Shown here: in pieces, positions 24,713 through 32,112 of the stretch
How positions within the stretch are numbered: the first letter of the stretch is position 1
How the letters are laid out: each line of letters opens with the position of its first letter
Assembly (NCBI RefSeq): GCF_000169335.1
Contig: NZ_AAXW01000048.1
Span: 1-37,025 of the forward strand
Length of the DNA stretch: 37,025 nt
Reading direction: 5' to 3'
From: Crocosphaera chwakensis CCY0110
Lineage (GTDB): Bacteria; Cyanobacteriota; Cyanobacteriia; Cyanobacteriales; Microcystaceae
Notes under the pieces: generated by a model
Databases searched by the model: none
The model's input: the letters and a program-made list of their open reading frames with translations, nothing else
Told to the model about the DNA's origin: nothing
Made by a program: the position numbers and the translations under genes

Positions 24713-25147
24713 ATGAGAGAACTTGACCGAGAAAAAACCAATGATATTCTCAACACCATTATGGAATATGAATTAGCGGGGGTTGTTCGCTATACTCATT
24801 ATTCTTTGATGGTCACAGGCCCTCATCGTCTTCCTATTGTACAATTTTTCCAACAACAGGCTACAGAATCCTTACTTCATGCTCAACAAGTGGGTGAAAT
24901 CTTAACAGGATTAGAAGGCCATCCTAGCTTAAAAATTGCTCCGATGGAAGAGACGAATGAGCATAGTTTACACGCCATTCTTCTAGAAAGTCTCAACCAC
25001 GAAAAAAAAGCGTTAGATTTGTATAAAGACCTCTTAGAATTGGTAGAAAATGCCAGTATTTACATCGAAGAATTTGCACGGGGAATGATTGGCCAAGAAG
25101 AAGTTCATAACATAGAATTGAAAAAAATGTTACGGGATTATGTTTAA
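24713..25147 (+). CDS. Ferritin-like di-iron protein (bacterioferritin family)
   Basis: 144 aa, all-helical. A four-helix ferritin pattern is visible with candidate di-iron ligands Glu20 (YELAGVVRYTHYS), Glu52 and His56 (QATESLLHAQQ), Glu97 (NHEKKALDLY), and Glu129 or Glu130 with His132 (GQEEVHNIELKKML). The second site has E-x3-H where standard bacterioferritin has E-x2-H, so it is a diverged member. No heme-axial Met is obvious. Likely role: iron storage or oxidation. It precedes an FTR1 iron permease gene by 109 bp on the same strand, with a strong hairpin between, so the pair probably forms an iron-handling unit. Confidence 0.8.
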   Translation: MRELDREKTNDILNTIMEYELAGVVRYTHYSLMVTGPHRLPIVQFFQQQATESLLHAQQVGEILTGLEGHPSLKIAPMEETNEHSLHAILLESLNHEKKALDLYKDLLELVENASIYIEEFARGMIGQEEVHNIELKKMLRDYV

Positions 25148-25172
25148 TCAGACCCAAGCAATTTAAAAGCAA

Positions 25173-25191
25173 CCCAGACATCTTGTCTGGG
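25173..25191 (+). terminator. Hairpin between ferritin-like gene and FTR1 gene
   Basis: CCCAGACA-TCT-TGTCTGGG is a perfect 8-bp stem with a 3-nt loop, 25 bp after the ferritin-like stop. No T-run follows (GTATTATAG), so partial termination, attenuation or mRNA processing are all possible and would set unequal expression of the two iron genes. Confidence 0.5.
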
Positions 25192-25256
25192 GTATTATAG
25201 AAAATAATAGAAAAAAATTATATAATCAATAGGTAATCAATAAGCCCTTGTAAATC

Positions 25257-26183
25257 ATGGATTTCAGTGCTGCATTACCGACATTTGTTGTTACTTTAAG
25301 AGAAGGATTTGAAGCATCCCTAGTGGTAGGGATTGTACTTGCTTGTCTAAAAAAAGTTGAACAAACCCAACTCAATCGTTGGGTATATCAGGGGATCGGC
25401 GGAGGAATTGTCGCCAGTATTTTAGTAGGATTATTATTAGGAGGAATCCTACAAGGAGTCAATACTTATCAAAGTCCTTATACCCCTATCATAAAAGAAT
25501 GTTTAGCCACATTATTTGGCATCATAGCTGTTGCTATGCTAAGTTGGATGCTCATTTGGATGACTCAACAAGGAAAGGAGTTAAAAGGAGACGTTGAACA
25601 AGGAATTGAAGCAGCCTTAAGTGGAGAGGATAGTGCAGGAAAAGGTATTTTCTTGTTAGTTTTTATCGCTGTTTTAAGGGAAGGCTTTGAAACCGTTTTG
25701 TTTATCATTGCTAAATTTGAAAACAGTTGGAAAATTCCTACTATTGGAGCAACTTTAGGCTTAATAACCGCAGCTACATTAGGATTTTTACTCTTTAAGT
25801 TGGGTGTTAAAATTAATATTCGTCTCTTTTTTAAAGTGATGGGTATTTTCTTACTCTTAGTAGTAGGAGGATTGGTGTTAGGAGTCCTTAAACATCTTAA
25901 TTTAGTGGTGATGTTTTTAACGCAACTAGAACCCAGTTTTTCACAATGGTGTTGGGTTCCTGGCGACTCTTGTATTTTAGGTCCTTTGGTTTGGGATGGG
26001 TCAGATATTTTGCCAGATAAAACCTTTCCTGGAATTATTCTAAAATCTCTCTTTGGCTATCGACAAACTCTATATTTAGGACAAATCGTTGTTTATTTAT
26101 TGTTTTTGTTGATTGTAGGGACTTTCTATTTCAAAAGTTTATCCAGTCCTACTCCTCCCAAATCAGCAGAAAAGGTAAGCTAA
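25257..26183 (+). CDS. FTR1-family iron permease
   Basis: 308 aa integral membrane protein with about seven hydrophobic segments. It carries the two family-defining motifs, R15-EGF-E19 (TLREGFEAS) and R141-EGF-E145 (VLREGFETV), located in membrane helices 1 and 4. These REXXE motifs form the iron path in yeast Ftr1p and bacterial EfeU. Transport is of ferric iron after oxidation of ferrous iron. EfeO and EfeB partners are not present nearby; a ferritin-like gene lies just upstream. A short loop of about 35 residues after helix 7 contains two cysteines (QWCWVPGDSC). ATG 25257 is the start. Confidence 0.93.
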   Translation: MDFSAALPTFVVTLREGFEASLVVGIVLACLKKVEQTQLNRWVYQGIGGGIVASILVGLLLGGILQGVNTYQSPYTPIIKECLATLFGIIAVAMLSWMLIWMTQQGKELKGDVEQGIEAALSGEDSAGKGIFLLVFIAVLREGFETVLFIIAKFENSWKIPTIGATLGLITAATLGFLLFKLGVKINIRLFFKVMGIFLLLVVGGLVLGVLKHLNLVVMFLTQLEPSFSQWCWVPGDSCILGPLVWDGSDILPDKTFPGIILKSLFGYRQTLYLGQIVVYLLFLLIVGTFYFKSLSSPTPPKSAEKVS

Positions 26184-26306
26184 TTAAAGACAATCTAAAA
26201 AAAAATTGCTAAGCTAACTTTATGGCGAAAAATGAGTCAAAAGCATCCGCTTTCTCAAATAATCGTTCATAGTTTTAAAGATGGTGATTAGGAGAGGAAT
26301 CGACCC

Positions 26307-27908
26307 ATGAGTTCATGGACTTGTGATGGAGTACCCAAAGACGGTAAACAATACCCTGGGGTATCTCCCCATACCCCTCAAGTCAACACCGGCCCCGACT
26401 GTATCATTTGTGGCTTACCAAAAGAAGCCATGAACCCAGGGACACAAGGGAAACAAAAACCAAGTAAAACGTTTGTAGCAGGAAGTTCGGGCAGTGGTAG
26501 TTCTCCCTGGCTTATCCCTGCTATTCTCGCCCTGATTATCGTCATTTTGGGGGGTGGTGTAGCTGCTTTCTTCTTACTTAGAGGTCAGGATACACCAGAT
26601 GATAACGGTTTTTCTGGATCACAAACGGAGATAGATCCCACTCCTCCTCCCATCACTCCTAGCAGTGGTGATTCTATCAGTCGAGGAGACAAACTCTTTT
26701 TACAATCAACTCCTGAGAAGGAAACCGGAACCCAGGCATTTGCCCAAGAAAATTGGGCTGAAGCTGTAACCGCTTATGAAACGGCAGTCCAGAAAAATGC
26801 TAATGATCCCGAAAGTCGTATTTATTGGCAAAATGCCCAAGCCAAACAAGCCGAAAACCCTATTACCATCGCCGTAGCTGTTCCTATCAGTAGTAGTCCT
26901 GACTCAGCAGCCGAAATTTTGCGAGGAGTGGCTAAATATCAAACAGAGTTTAATCAGTCTTCGACCTCAGGGCAACTGTTAGAAGTAGCCATCATCGATA
27001 GTAGCGACCCCACCACCGCTCCTAATGTTGCCCAAACAGTCATTAATACTCCTGATATTTTAGGGATTGTTGGGTACGGAATCGATCCAGGGAGTCAAGC
27101 AGCCTTACAACAGTATGAAAGCGCAGGGGTTGCGGTTTTATCTCCCCTGACCACTAGCTTCCAAGAATCAACCTTAAAAACTATTCCTATTGATACAAAA
27201 GAAGACGAACTATTAGTTAATTATTTGCAAGCCGTAGGGAAAACTTTAACCCAGTATGCAGCCCAACAGCAACCTTCCCCCAATATTGCTATTTTTTATA
27301 ATTCTGATAGCGGTTACAGTCAACAATTACAACAAGAAATTATTAACGCTTTACCCGAAGTTCAAGGAATTTTAATCGAGCAAATTGATATTAGTTCCCC
27401 TAACTTTGATGCCAATACCTCTGTTAGTAACTTGCAAAATAATGGGGCAAATGTGGCTATTTTAGCCTTGAGTAAAAGTAAAGTAAGCCAAGCAGTAGAA
27501 ATAGCGACAGCCAATGAAAATCAAGGCTCTCCTCTACGATTAATGGGAGGGGATGAACTCTATAATGCTGATATTTTAGTTCAAGGGGGAAATGCGATCG
27601 CAGGAATAATTTTAGCGGTTCCCTGGAGTTTTAGCCCGACGGATGACTTTGCTAAAGATGCCTTGCAAAGTTGGAAAGGACGGGTCAGTTGGCGTACAGC
27701 AACCGCTTATGATGCTACCAAAGCTTTAGTTGAAAACGTAAGTCAAAATCCTGATCGCGCTATGGTCTTTCAGAGCTTAAACAATGGTGTTACTCTATCT
27801 GATAGTACCACTGATTTTAATTTATTTAATGAAGTTCCTTTAGTCCAAGCTGTTAAAGGAAATGAAGGGCCAGAAGGGTCAGACTATCAGTTTGATTCTT
27901 TACAATAA
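26307..27908 (+). CDS. Membrane-anchored zinc-ribbon / periplasmic-binding-protein-like receptor
   Basis: 533 aa. N-terminal zinc-ribbon-like segment with C6, C32 and C35 (GPDCIICGLP); Ser/Gly linker; one membrane helix (68-91); a Pro/Ser-rich linker; a TPR-like pair of helices (about 120-170, ENWAEAVTAYETAVQKNAND); then a type I periplasmic-binding fold (about 178-515) of the branched-chain amino-acid receptor kind, with ITIAVAVPIS, VIGP-like GIVGYGIDPGSQAA and VLSPLTTS. The topology puts the zinc ribbon inside and the ligand-binding part outside. There is no ABC permease nearby, so it is a receptor more than a transporter component. Ligand unknown. The start follows AGGAGAGG, and a VWA protein gene follows 25 bp after the stop. 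Confidence 0.82.
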   Translation: MSSWTCDGVPKDGKQYPGVSPHTPQVNTGPDCIICGLPKEAMNPGTQGKQKPSKTFVAGSSGSGSSPWLIPAILALIIVILGGGVAAFFLLRGQDTPDDNGFSGSQTEIDPTPPPITPSSGDSISRGDKLFLQSTPEKETGTQAFAQENWAEAVTAYETAVQKNANDPESRIYWQNAQAKQAENPITIAVAVPISSSPDSAAEILRGVAKYQTEFNQSSTSGQLLEVAIIDSSDPTTAPNVAQTVINTPDILGIVGYGIDPGSQAALQQYESAGVAVLSPLTTSFQESTLKTIPIDTKEDELLVNYLQAVGKTLTQYAAQQQPSPNIAIFYNSDSGYSQQLQQEIINALPEVQGILIEQIDISSPNFDANTSVSNLQNNGANVAILALSKSKVSQAVEIATANENQGSPLRLMGGDELYNADILVQGGNAIAGIILAVPWSFSPTDDFAKDALQSWKGRVSWRTATAYDATKALVENVSQNPDRAMVFQSLNNGVTLSDSTTDFNLFNEVPLVQAVKGNEGPEGSDYQFDSLQ

Positions 27909-27920
27909 CCAATGATAAAA

Positions 27921-27925
27921 AGGAG
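27921..27925 (+). promoter_or_regulatory. Ribosome binding site of the VWA gene (GTG start)
   Basis: AGGAG lies 8 nt before GTG 27934, supporting this non-ATG start and translation of the VWA gene on the upstream gene's transcript. Confidence 0.7.
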
Positions 27926-27933
27926 ACAATTAC

Positions 27934-28857
27934 GTGTTAAGATATCGCCGTAAAGTAATTGAATATCCCTTGTTTTATACCCCATTAATTATGGTGGGTG
28001 TTTTTTTGGCCTTAGCCTTATTATTTGGCCTTTTAAATATCGGAAAACCCCCTGTTGCTGTGGTCATTGCCCTCGATCTCAGTAGCAGCACTTACCAGGG
28101 CCAAACCTTTAATGCTCCTGATACCATCATGGATCAAGAGGTACAAGCGGTTAATGCTTATCTAGAAGCAAATGCTAAATTAAGGAATCCTAATAAGGTT
28201 CAAATTTTGGGCATCGGAGGAGGAAAAGCCCCAAAATTAACTGCTAGTATGGACTCATCTCAAGATGTAATTGTTGGTCAACTGAATAGTCAATTAAATG
28301 ATCCGAATTTACCCTATCAATTACGGCCTGAACCGCAACAAGATGATTTAGATATCGTAATTAATAATGCTACAGAAATTTTAGAAGAACAACAAAATCA
28401 CTGCAAAGAATTATTGATGGTAACAGATACGGGGGTTACTATTACTCAGTCAGCCGTTACCCAAGCAACAGGAAAAAATATTAAGATTAATTCTCTGATT
28501 TTTGGCACAGATAGTGTTCCTAATTTAAGATCAGCGAGTCGTCAAACTGATGGCATTTATGTTGACAATATTAATCTATCTAATTCAGGAGGAAATTTTT
28601 TAGAAGAAGTCTTTTTAAATGACTTTTTCAAAAAGTTTAATAGTAACTGGAAATGGATCAGGTTTTGGTTAGGTTGTGCGTTGATTGCTTTGTTTTGGTT
28701 ATTAGTTTTACCGTTAGATAGATGGGTATTTCAAGGAGTGCTTAATATGTCAATGGAACCATCAGGAAAAATATCATTAGGCATCGCTTTTATTGGCACA
28801 ATCATTACAGTGGCTCTGATGATAGCTGGCGGTTTACCCTTAATTTCATCTTGTTAA
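27934..28857 (+). CDS. VWA-domain membrane protein, partner of the upstream receptor-like protein
   Basis: 307 aa from GTG. Membrane helix 1 at about 13-36; a von Willebrand A-like domain at about 41-215; two C-terminal membrane helices (about 241-260 and 281-304). The metal-ion site motif DxSxS is intact (Asp48-Ser50-Ser52 in IALDLSSST), and the third element Asp165 (MVTDTG) is present. VWA domains mediate metal-dependent protein binding; no ligand can be named. It is placed 25 bp after the receptor-like gene with a good ribosome binding site, so the two proteins probably act together at the membrane. I do not recognise the pair as a named system. Confidence 0.8.
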   Translation: MLRYRRKVIEYPLFYTPLIMVGVFLALALLFGLLNIGKPPVAVVIALDLSSSTYQGQTFNAPDTIMDQEVQAVNAYLEANAKLRNPNKVQILGIGGGKAPKLTASMDSSQDVIVGQLNSQLNDPNLPYQLRPEPQQDDLDIVINNATEILEEQQNHCKELLMVTDTGVTITQSAVTQATGKNIKINSLIFGTDSVPNLRSASRQTDGIYVDNINLSNSGGNFLEEVFLNDFFKKFNSNWKWIRFWLGCALIALFWLLVLPLDRWVFQGVLNMSMEPSGKISLGIAFIGTIITVALMIAGGLPLISSC

Positions 28858-28868
28858 CAGGAGAGTAA

Positions 28869-28952
28869 AGCCACTATTGCGTCACCATTCGCACTGAACA
28901 AGGACGTTATCAATCTATTGTTTATGCTACTCCTTTTGATTATGGTCAGTAA
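28869..28952 (+). pseudogene. Possible C-terminal gene fragment (no start codon)
   Basis: After a TAA at 28866-28868 a short open frame encodes HYCVTIRTEQGRYQSIVYAT then PFDYGQ and a stop. It looks protein-like, but there is no start codon or homologous context, and it is only 27 codons. It may be the leftover tail of a lost gene between the VWA gene and rsh. Low confidence. Confidence 0.25.
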
Positions 28953-28986
28953 TAGTAAAAGGTTAGCTACGGTCTTACAATCCTGA

Positions 28987-31221
28987 CTAAAAATCTACCC
29001 CATTAACACGATGAATATTAAGAATATCACTCATATTGCTAATACTATTAATGAGATAGTCTAATTGTTGGCGATCGCGGATTTCGATGCGTAAGTTAAT
29101 AATGGCTGGTTTGTTGCGTCCGGTTTTCACCCCTGCGTTACAAACATTAATGTGATGGTCGCTAACCCGTAATAAAATGTCTTTGAGAACCCCAACCCGA
29201 TCAAGGGCTTCGATTTGTACATCTACGGGATAAGTGGTAGCACATCCTTTGCTATCGATAGTATTCCAACGTACTGGAATGAATCGTTCTCCAGGAACAT
29301 TCTCTATATTAGAACAACTTTGAGCATGAATAGAAATACCTCGATTTCCTCTAGTTACCACACCAATAATGGGGTCTCCTGGTAAAGGCGTACAACATCC
29401 TGCAATATGATACACCAATCCTTCTACTCCTAAAATCGGAGATTTATTGGGTTTAGTGGGACAAGAGGGGGAAGGAGATGCACTCGGCAAGTTAGTTTCT
29501 GAAACCTCTTCTTTTTGGTTGGTAACGGTCACTTCTCGCACACGGTTTACCACTTGGTTAAGGGTAATACCCCCATAACCCAACCCTGCTAATAAATCAT
29601 CCACTGACTGGTAATTACATTTTTCAGCCACAGTTTGCATGGGTTGAGACTTTAATAAGGCTTCAAAGCCATTTTTACCTAATTCTTTTTCTAGGAGTTC
29701 TTTCCCTCTGGCCATGTTTTCTTCCCGACGCGATCGCTTAAACCATTGACGAATACGGTTACGGGCCGTAGGAGTCACCACAAAATTTAACCAGTCTAAA
29801 CTGGGGTGACAGTTCTTCTGGGTGATAATTTCGACAATATCTCCATTGTGTAGGGGTTGGTCTAAAACTGACCATTTACCATTAATTCTCGCCCCTTTCA
29901 TGTGATTCCCCACTTCTGTGTGAATACGATAAGCGAAATCTACAGCAGTTGCCCCTCTCGATAGAGAAATTACGTCGCCGTTGGGGGTAAAGACGTACAC
30001 ATCATCGTCAAAGAGGTTATCTTTGAGATTGTCTACATATTCTTGGTCATCTTTGAGATCATTTTGCCAGTCAAGGAGTTGCCGTAACCACGTAAATTTT
30101 TCATCTTCATTAGAAAAGTGGGTATGATTCGATCCCCCTGTTTCTTTATATTTCCAGTGGGCTGCAATCCCATATTCAGCAATATGGTGCATTTCTAAGG
30201 TACGAATTTGAATTTCTAGGGGACGACCATTCAACCCGACAACAGTGGTGTGTAAGGACTGATAACGGTTCGGTTTAGGCAGTCCAATGTAATCTTTAAA
30301 GCGGCCGGGCATGGGTTTAAAGACATCATGAACTACTGCTAAGGCCCGATAACATTCTTCATTGGTTTTAACAATAATTCTCAGCGCAGCTAGATCGTAA
30401 ATTTCATGAAATCCTTTATTCTGACGCTGCATTTTGAAATAAATACCATAGAGATGCTTGGGTCTTCCTTGTAATTCTAGGATTGAAATCCCCATGTCAT
30501 CGAGTCGTTTTTGTAGGGTATTTTTAACCGTTTCGATGCGAGTTTCTCGATCAATACGTTTTTCTGAGATTAGGTTTTGAATTTCTCGATAGTCTTCAGG
30601 TTCTAAATATTTAAAGGATAAGTCTTCTAGTTCCCATTTAACGCGCCATATTCCTAAACGGTTGGCTAATGGGGCAAAGATTTCTTTGGTTTCTCTGGCG
30701 ATACGTCTTTGTTTTTCCGGTCTGAGGGGTTCTAAAGTTCGCATATTGTGGAGGCGATCAGCTAATTTGACCACAATGACGCGAATATCTTTGGCCATGG
30801 CTAAAAACATCCGTCGGAAGTTTTCGGCCTGTTGTTCTGTTTTGTTTGAAAAGTTAAATTTTGAGAGTTTGGTCACCCCTTCTACTAACAGGGCAACTTC
30901 GTGGCCAAACATCTCTTCTATCTCTTCTACTGTGACATCCGTATCTTCTACTACGTCATGAAGGAAACCTGCAGCAATCATAGCCTTATCTCCCCCTAAG
31001 TCCCGAAGAATACCAGCAACCGCTACAGGATGGGCAATATAAGGTTCTCCTGACTTACGGGCTTGTCCTTCATGGAGTTTATAAGCAAAATTAAACGCAC
31101 GACAAATTAAGTCGAGATCCTGATTATTTTGGTCTGACTCATGGGAAATCAGACACTCATTTAACCAGTCGGGAAGGGCGATATCTAGGGGTTTACTGTC
31201 AGGGAAGGTAACTGCGTTCAT
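28987..31221 (-). CDS. spoT: Bifunctional (p)ppGpp synthetase/hydrolase (Rsh, RelA/SpoT)
   Basis: 744 aa, full-length long RSH protein. HD hydrolase domain about 42-160 with His64, His88-Asp89 (FLHDVVEDT) and Asp155 (KLADRLHN). Synthetase domain about 230-350 with the RFKD motif (307-310), the basic RXKD form typical of bifunctional enzymes instead of the EXDD of synthetase-only RelA. TGS domain about 408-468, then a Cys-rich zinc-finger-like part (HIAGCCTPLPGDPIIGV) and a C-terminal ACT domain. All hydrolase residues are intact. It sets the level of the stringent-response alarmone. Monocistronic on the minus strand; no strong ribosome binding site upstream of ATG 31221. Confidence 0.96.
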   Translation of the reverse strand: MNAVTFPDSKPLDIALPDWLNECLISHESDQNNQDLDLICRAFNFAYKLHEGQARKSGEPYIAHPVAVAGILRDLGGDKAMIAAGFLHDVVEDTDVTVEEIEEMFGHEVALLVEGVTKLSKFNFSNKTEQQAENFRRMFLAMAKDIRVIVVKLADRLHNMRTLEPLRPEKQRRIARETKEIFAPLANRLGIWRVKWELEDLSFKYLEPEDYREIQNLISEKRIDRETRIETVKNTLQKRLDDMGISILELQGRPKHLYGIYFKMQRQNKGFHEIYDLAALRIIVKTNEECYRALAVVHDVFKPMPGRFKDYIGLPKPNRYQSLHTTVVGLNGRPLEIQIRTLEMHHIAEYGIAAHWKYKETGGSNHTHFSNEDEKFTWLRQLLDWQNDLKDDQEYVDNLKDNLFDDDVYVFTPNGDVISLSRGATAVDFAYRIHTEVGNHMKGARINGKWSVLDQPLHNGDIVEIITQKNCHPSLDWLNFVVTPTARNRIRQWFKRSRREENMARGKELLEKELGKNGFEALLKSQPMQTVAEKCNYQSVDDLLAGLGYGGITLNQVVNRVREVTVTNQKEEVSETNLPSASPSPSCPTKPNKSPILGVEGLVYHIAGCCTPLPGDPIIGVVTRGNRGISIHAQSCSNIENVPGERFIPVRWNTIDSKGCATTYPVDVQIEALDRVGVLKDILLRVSDHHINVCNAGVKTGRNKPAIINLRIEIRDRQQLDYLINSISNMSDILNIHRVNGVDF

Positions 31222-31493
31222 AGGAGGATCGGGCTAGGTATAGAAGGAATGAGAATGGATAAGAAAACGGTAAATAAGAGTATTCAAACGCTGATTCTTC
31301 TCTGATGGAAAAGTTAAGGGCTTAAAACCATTGGCTTTGTCTTGTTCTACCTTTTTTTACCATCAGCTTTGTCCTACTTCTCAAAAGCGAGGACTTCTTT
31401 TAATAATTTCAGTTTAAGGACAGATTGAGATTGGTTAAAGTCACTCAAAAAGTTTAATATTTATTTACAAATTCTAACGCAATATGGTGTCCT

Positions 31494-31886
31494 ATGTTAC
31501 TGAAATTTTATCATCAGTCTTATCAAGAGCTTTTAGCTAAGCTTCTAGAACTCCAAAAGCAGGTATTGGCTAAGGATATAGATATGATAACGATAAAATC
31601 GATGTACCAAGAGGTACAAGCAATTTTCCAGAATCAGATTCTCAGCGTGAGATTAGATGAATTAGATTGTAACGCGCACCGCGAAGCGGATCTCTTCGAG
31701 ATCGCTTTGATTCGATCAGCACAAACAGAAATTCATAAAAATTTAAGATTGTTAAAAACGGAATTACTATTTTTAACCACTTCTCGTCAAGCTCAAACTA
31801 CACAAAAAAGATTAGAAAAGGTACAAGAAAAGATTAAGGACTTAATTGGATATTCTCAGGGAATTGTTAGCCAATTGGATCAATAA
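31494..31886 (+). CDS. PatD-like helical protein with repeat-derived insertion
   Basis: 130 aa, all-helical, no membrane segments. The C-terminal half (RSAQTEIHKNLRLLKTELLF, then SRQAQTTQKRLEKVQEKI) matches my recollection of the PatD family (QSYRTEI.KQLRLL..DVMFLQ.ARQ). PatD lowers heterocyst frequency in filamentous species and binds FtsZ; homologues also occur in unicellular cyanobacteria, where the role is unclear. Residues 61-71 (AHREADLFEIA) are encoded by an exact copy of the 32-bp palindromic repeat found at 165-196. This segment lies between two helices and interrupts the expected family pattern. The frame stays open, so the protein is probably made. The start ATG 31494 has no strong ribosome binding site. 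Confidence 0.65.
   Translation: MLLKFYHQSYQELLAKLLELQKQVLAKDIDMITIKSMYQEVQAIFQNQILSVRLDELDCNAHREADLFEIALIRSAQTEIHKNLRLLKTELLFLTTSRQAQTTQKRLEKVQEKIKDLIGYSQGIVSQLDQ
31674..31705 (-). repeat. 32-bp double-hairpin repeat, copy B (inside a CDS)
   Basis: An exact reverse complement of the unit at 165-196: GCGC, then CCGC-GAA-GCGG, then GATCTC-TTC-GAGATC, then GC. It lies wholly within the PatD-like coding sequence, in phase with codons 61-71, and introduces no stop codon. Confidence 0.9.
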
Positions 31887-31993
31887 AATTTACCGAGACT
31901 GTTGCCTCGCATTCTTGACCATTTAAGAAAACTAACAGAATGTCAAGAGACGTTCATCAGTTTTTTGAGTTATCAGTTAAAGTATTACTGTAG

Positions 31994-32014
31994 GGGCTTA
32001 AGCGTATTAAGCCC
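31994..32014. repeat. Perfect inverted repeat in the gap before the prolyl oligopeptidase gene
   Basis: GGGCTTAA-GCGTA-TTAAGCCC is an 8-bp stem with a 5-nt loop. No T-run follows. It lies 108 bp after the PatD-like gene and 98 bp before the next gene. It may be a terminator-like or dispersed palindrome; the remainder of the 226-bp gap shows nothing further. Confidence 0.6.
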
Positions 32015-32112
32015 GATGAAGTTGAAATATTAAATATCGCCAAGTGTAATTATTTAACGATATGCGGATGATAAAATTATAAATAGCCATTATCCTTATA
32101 CAAACCCCAAAA

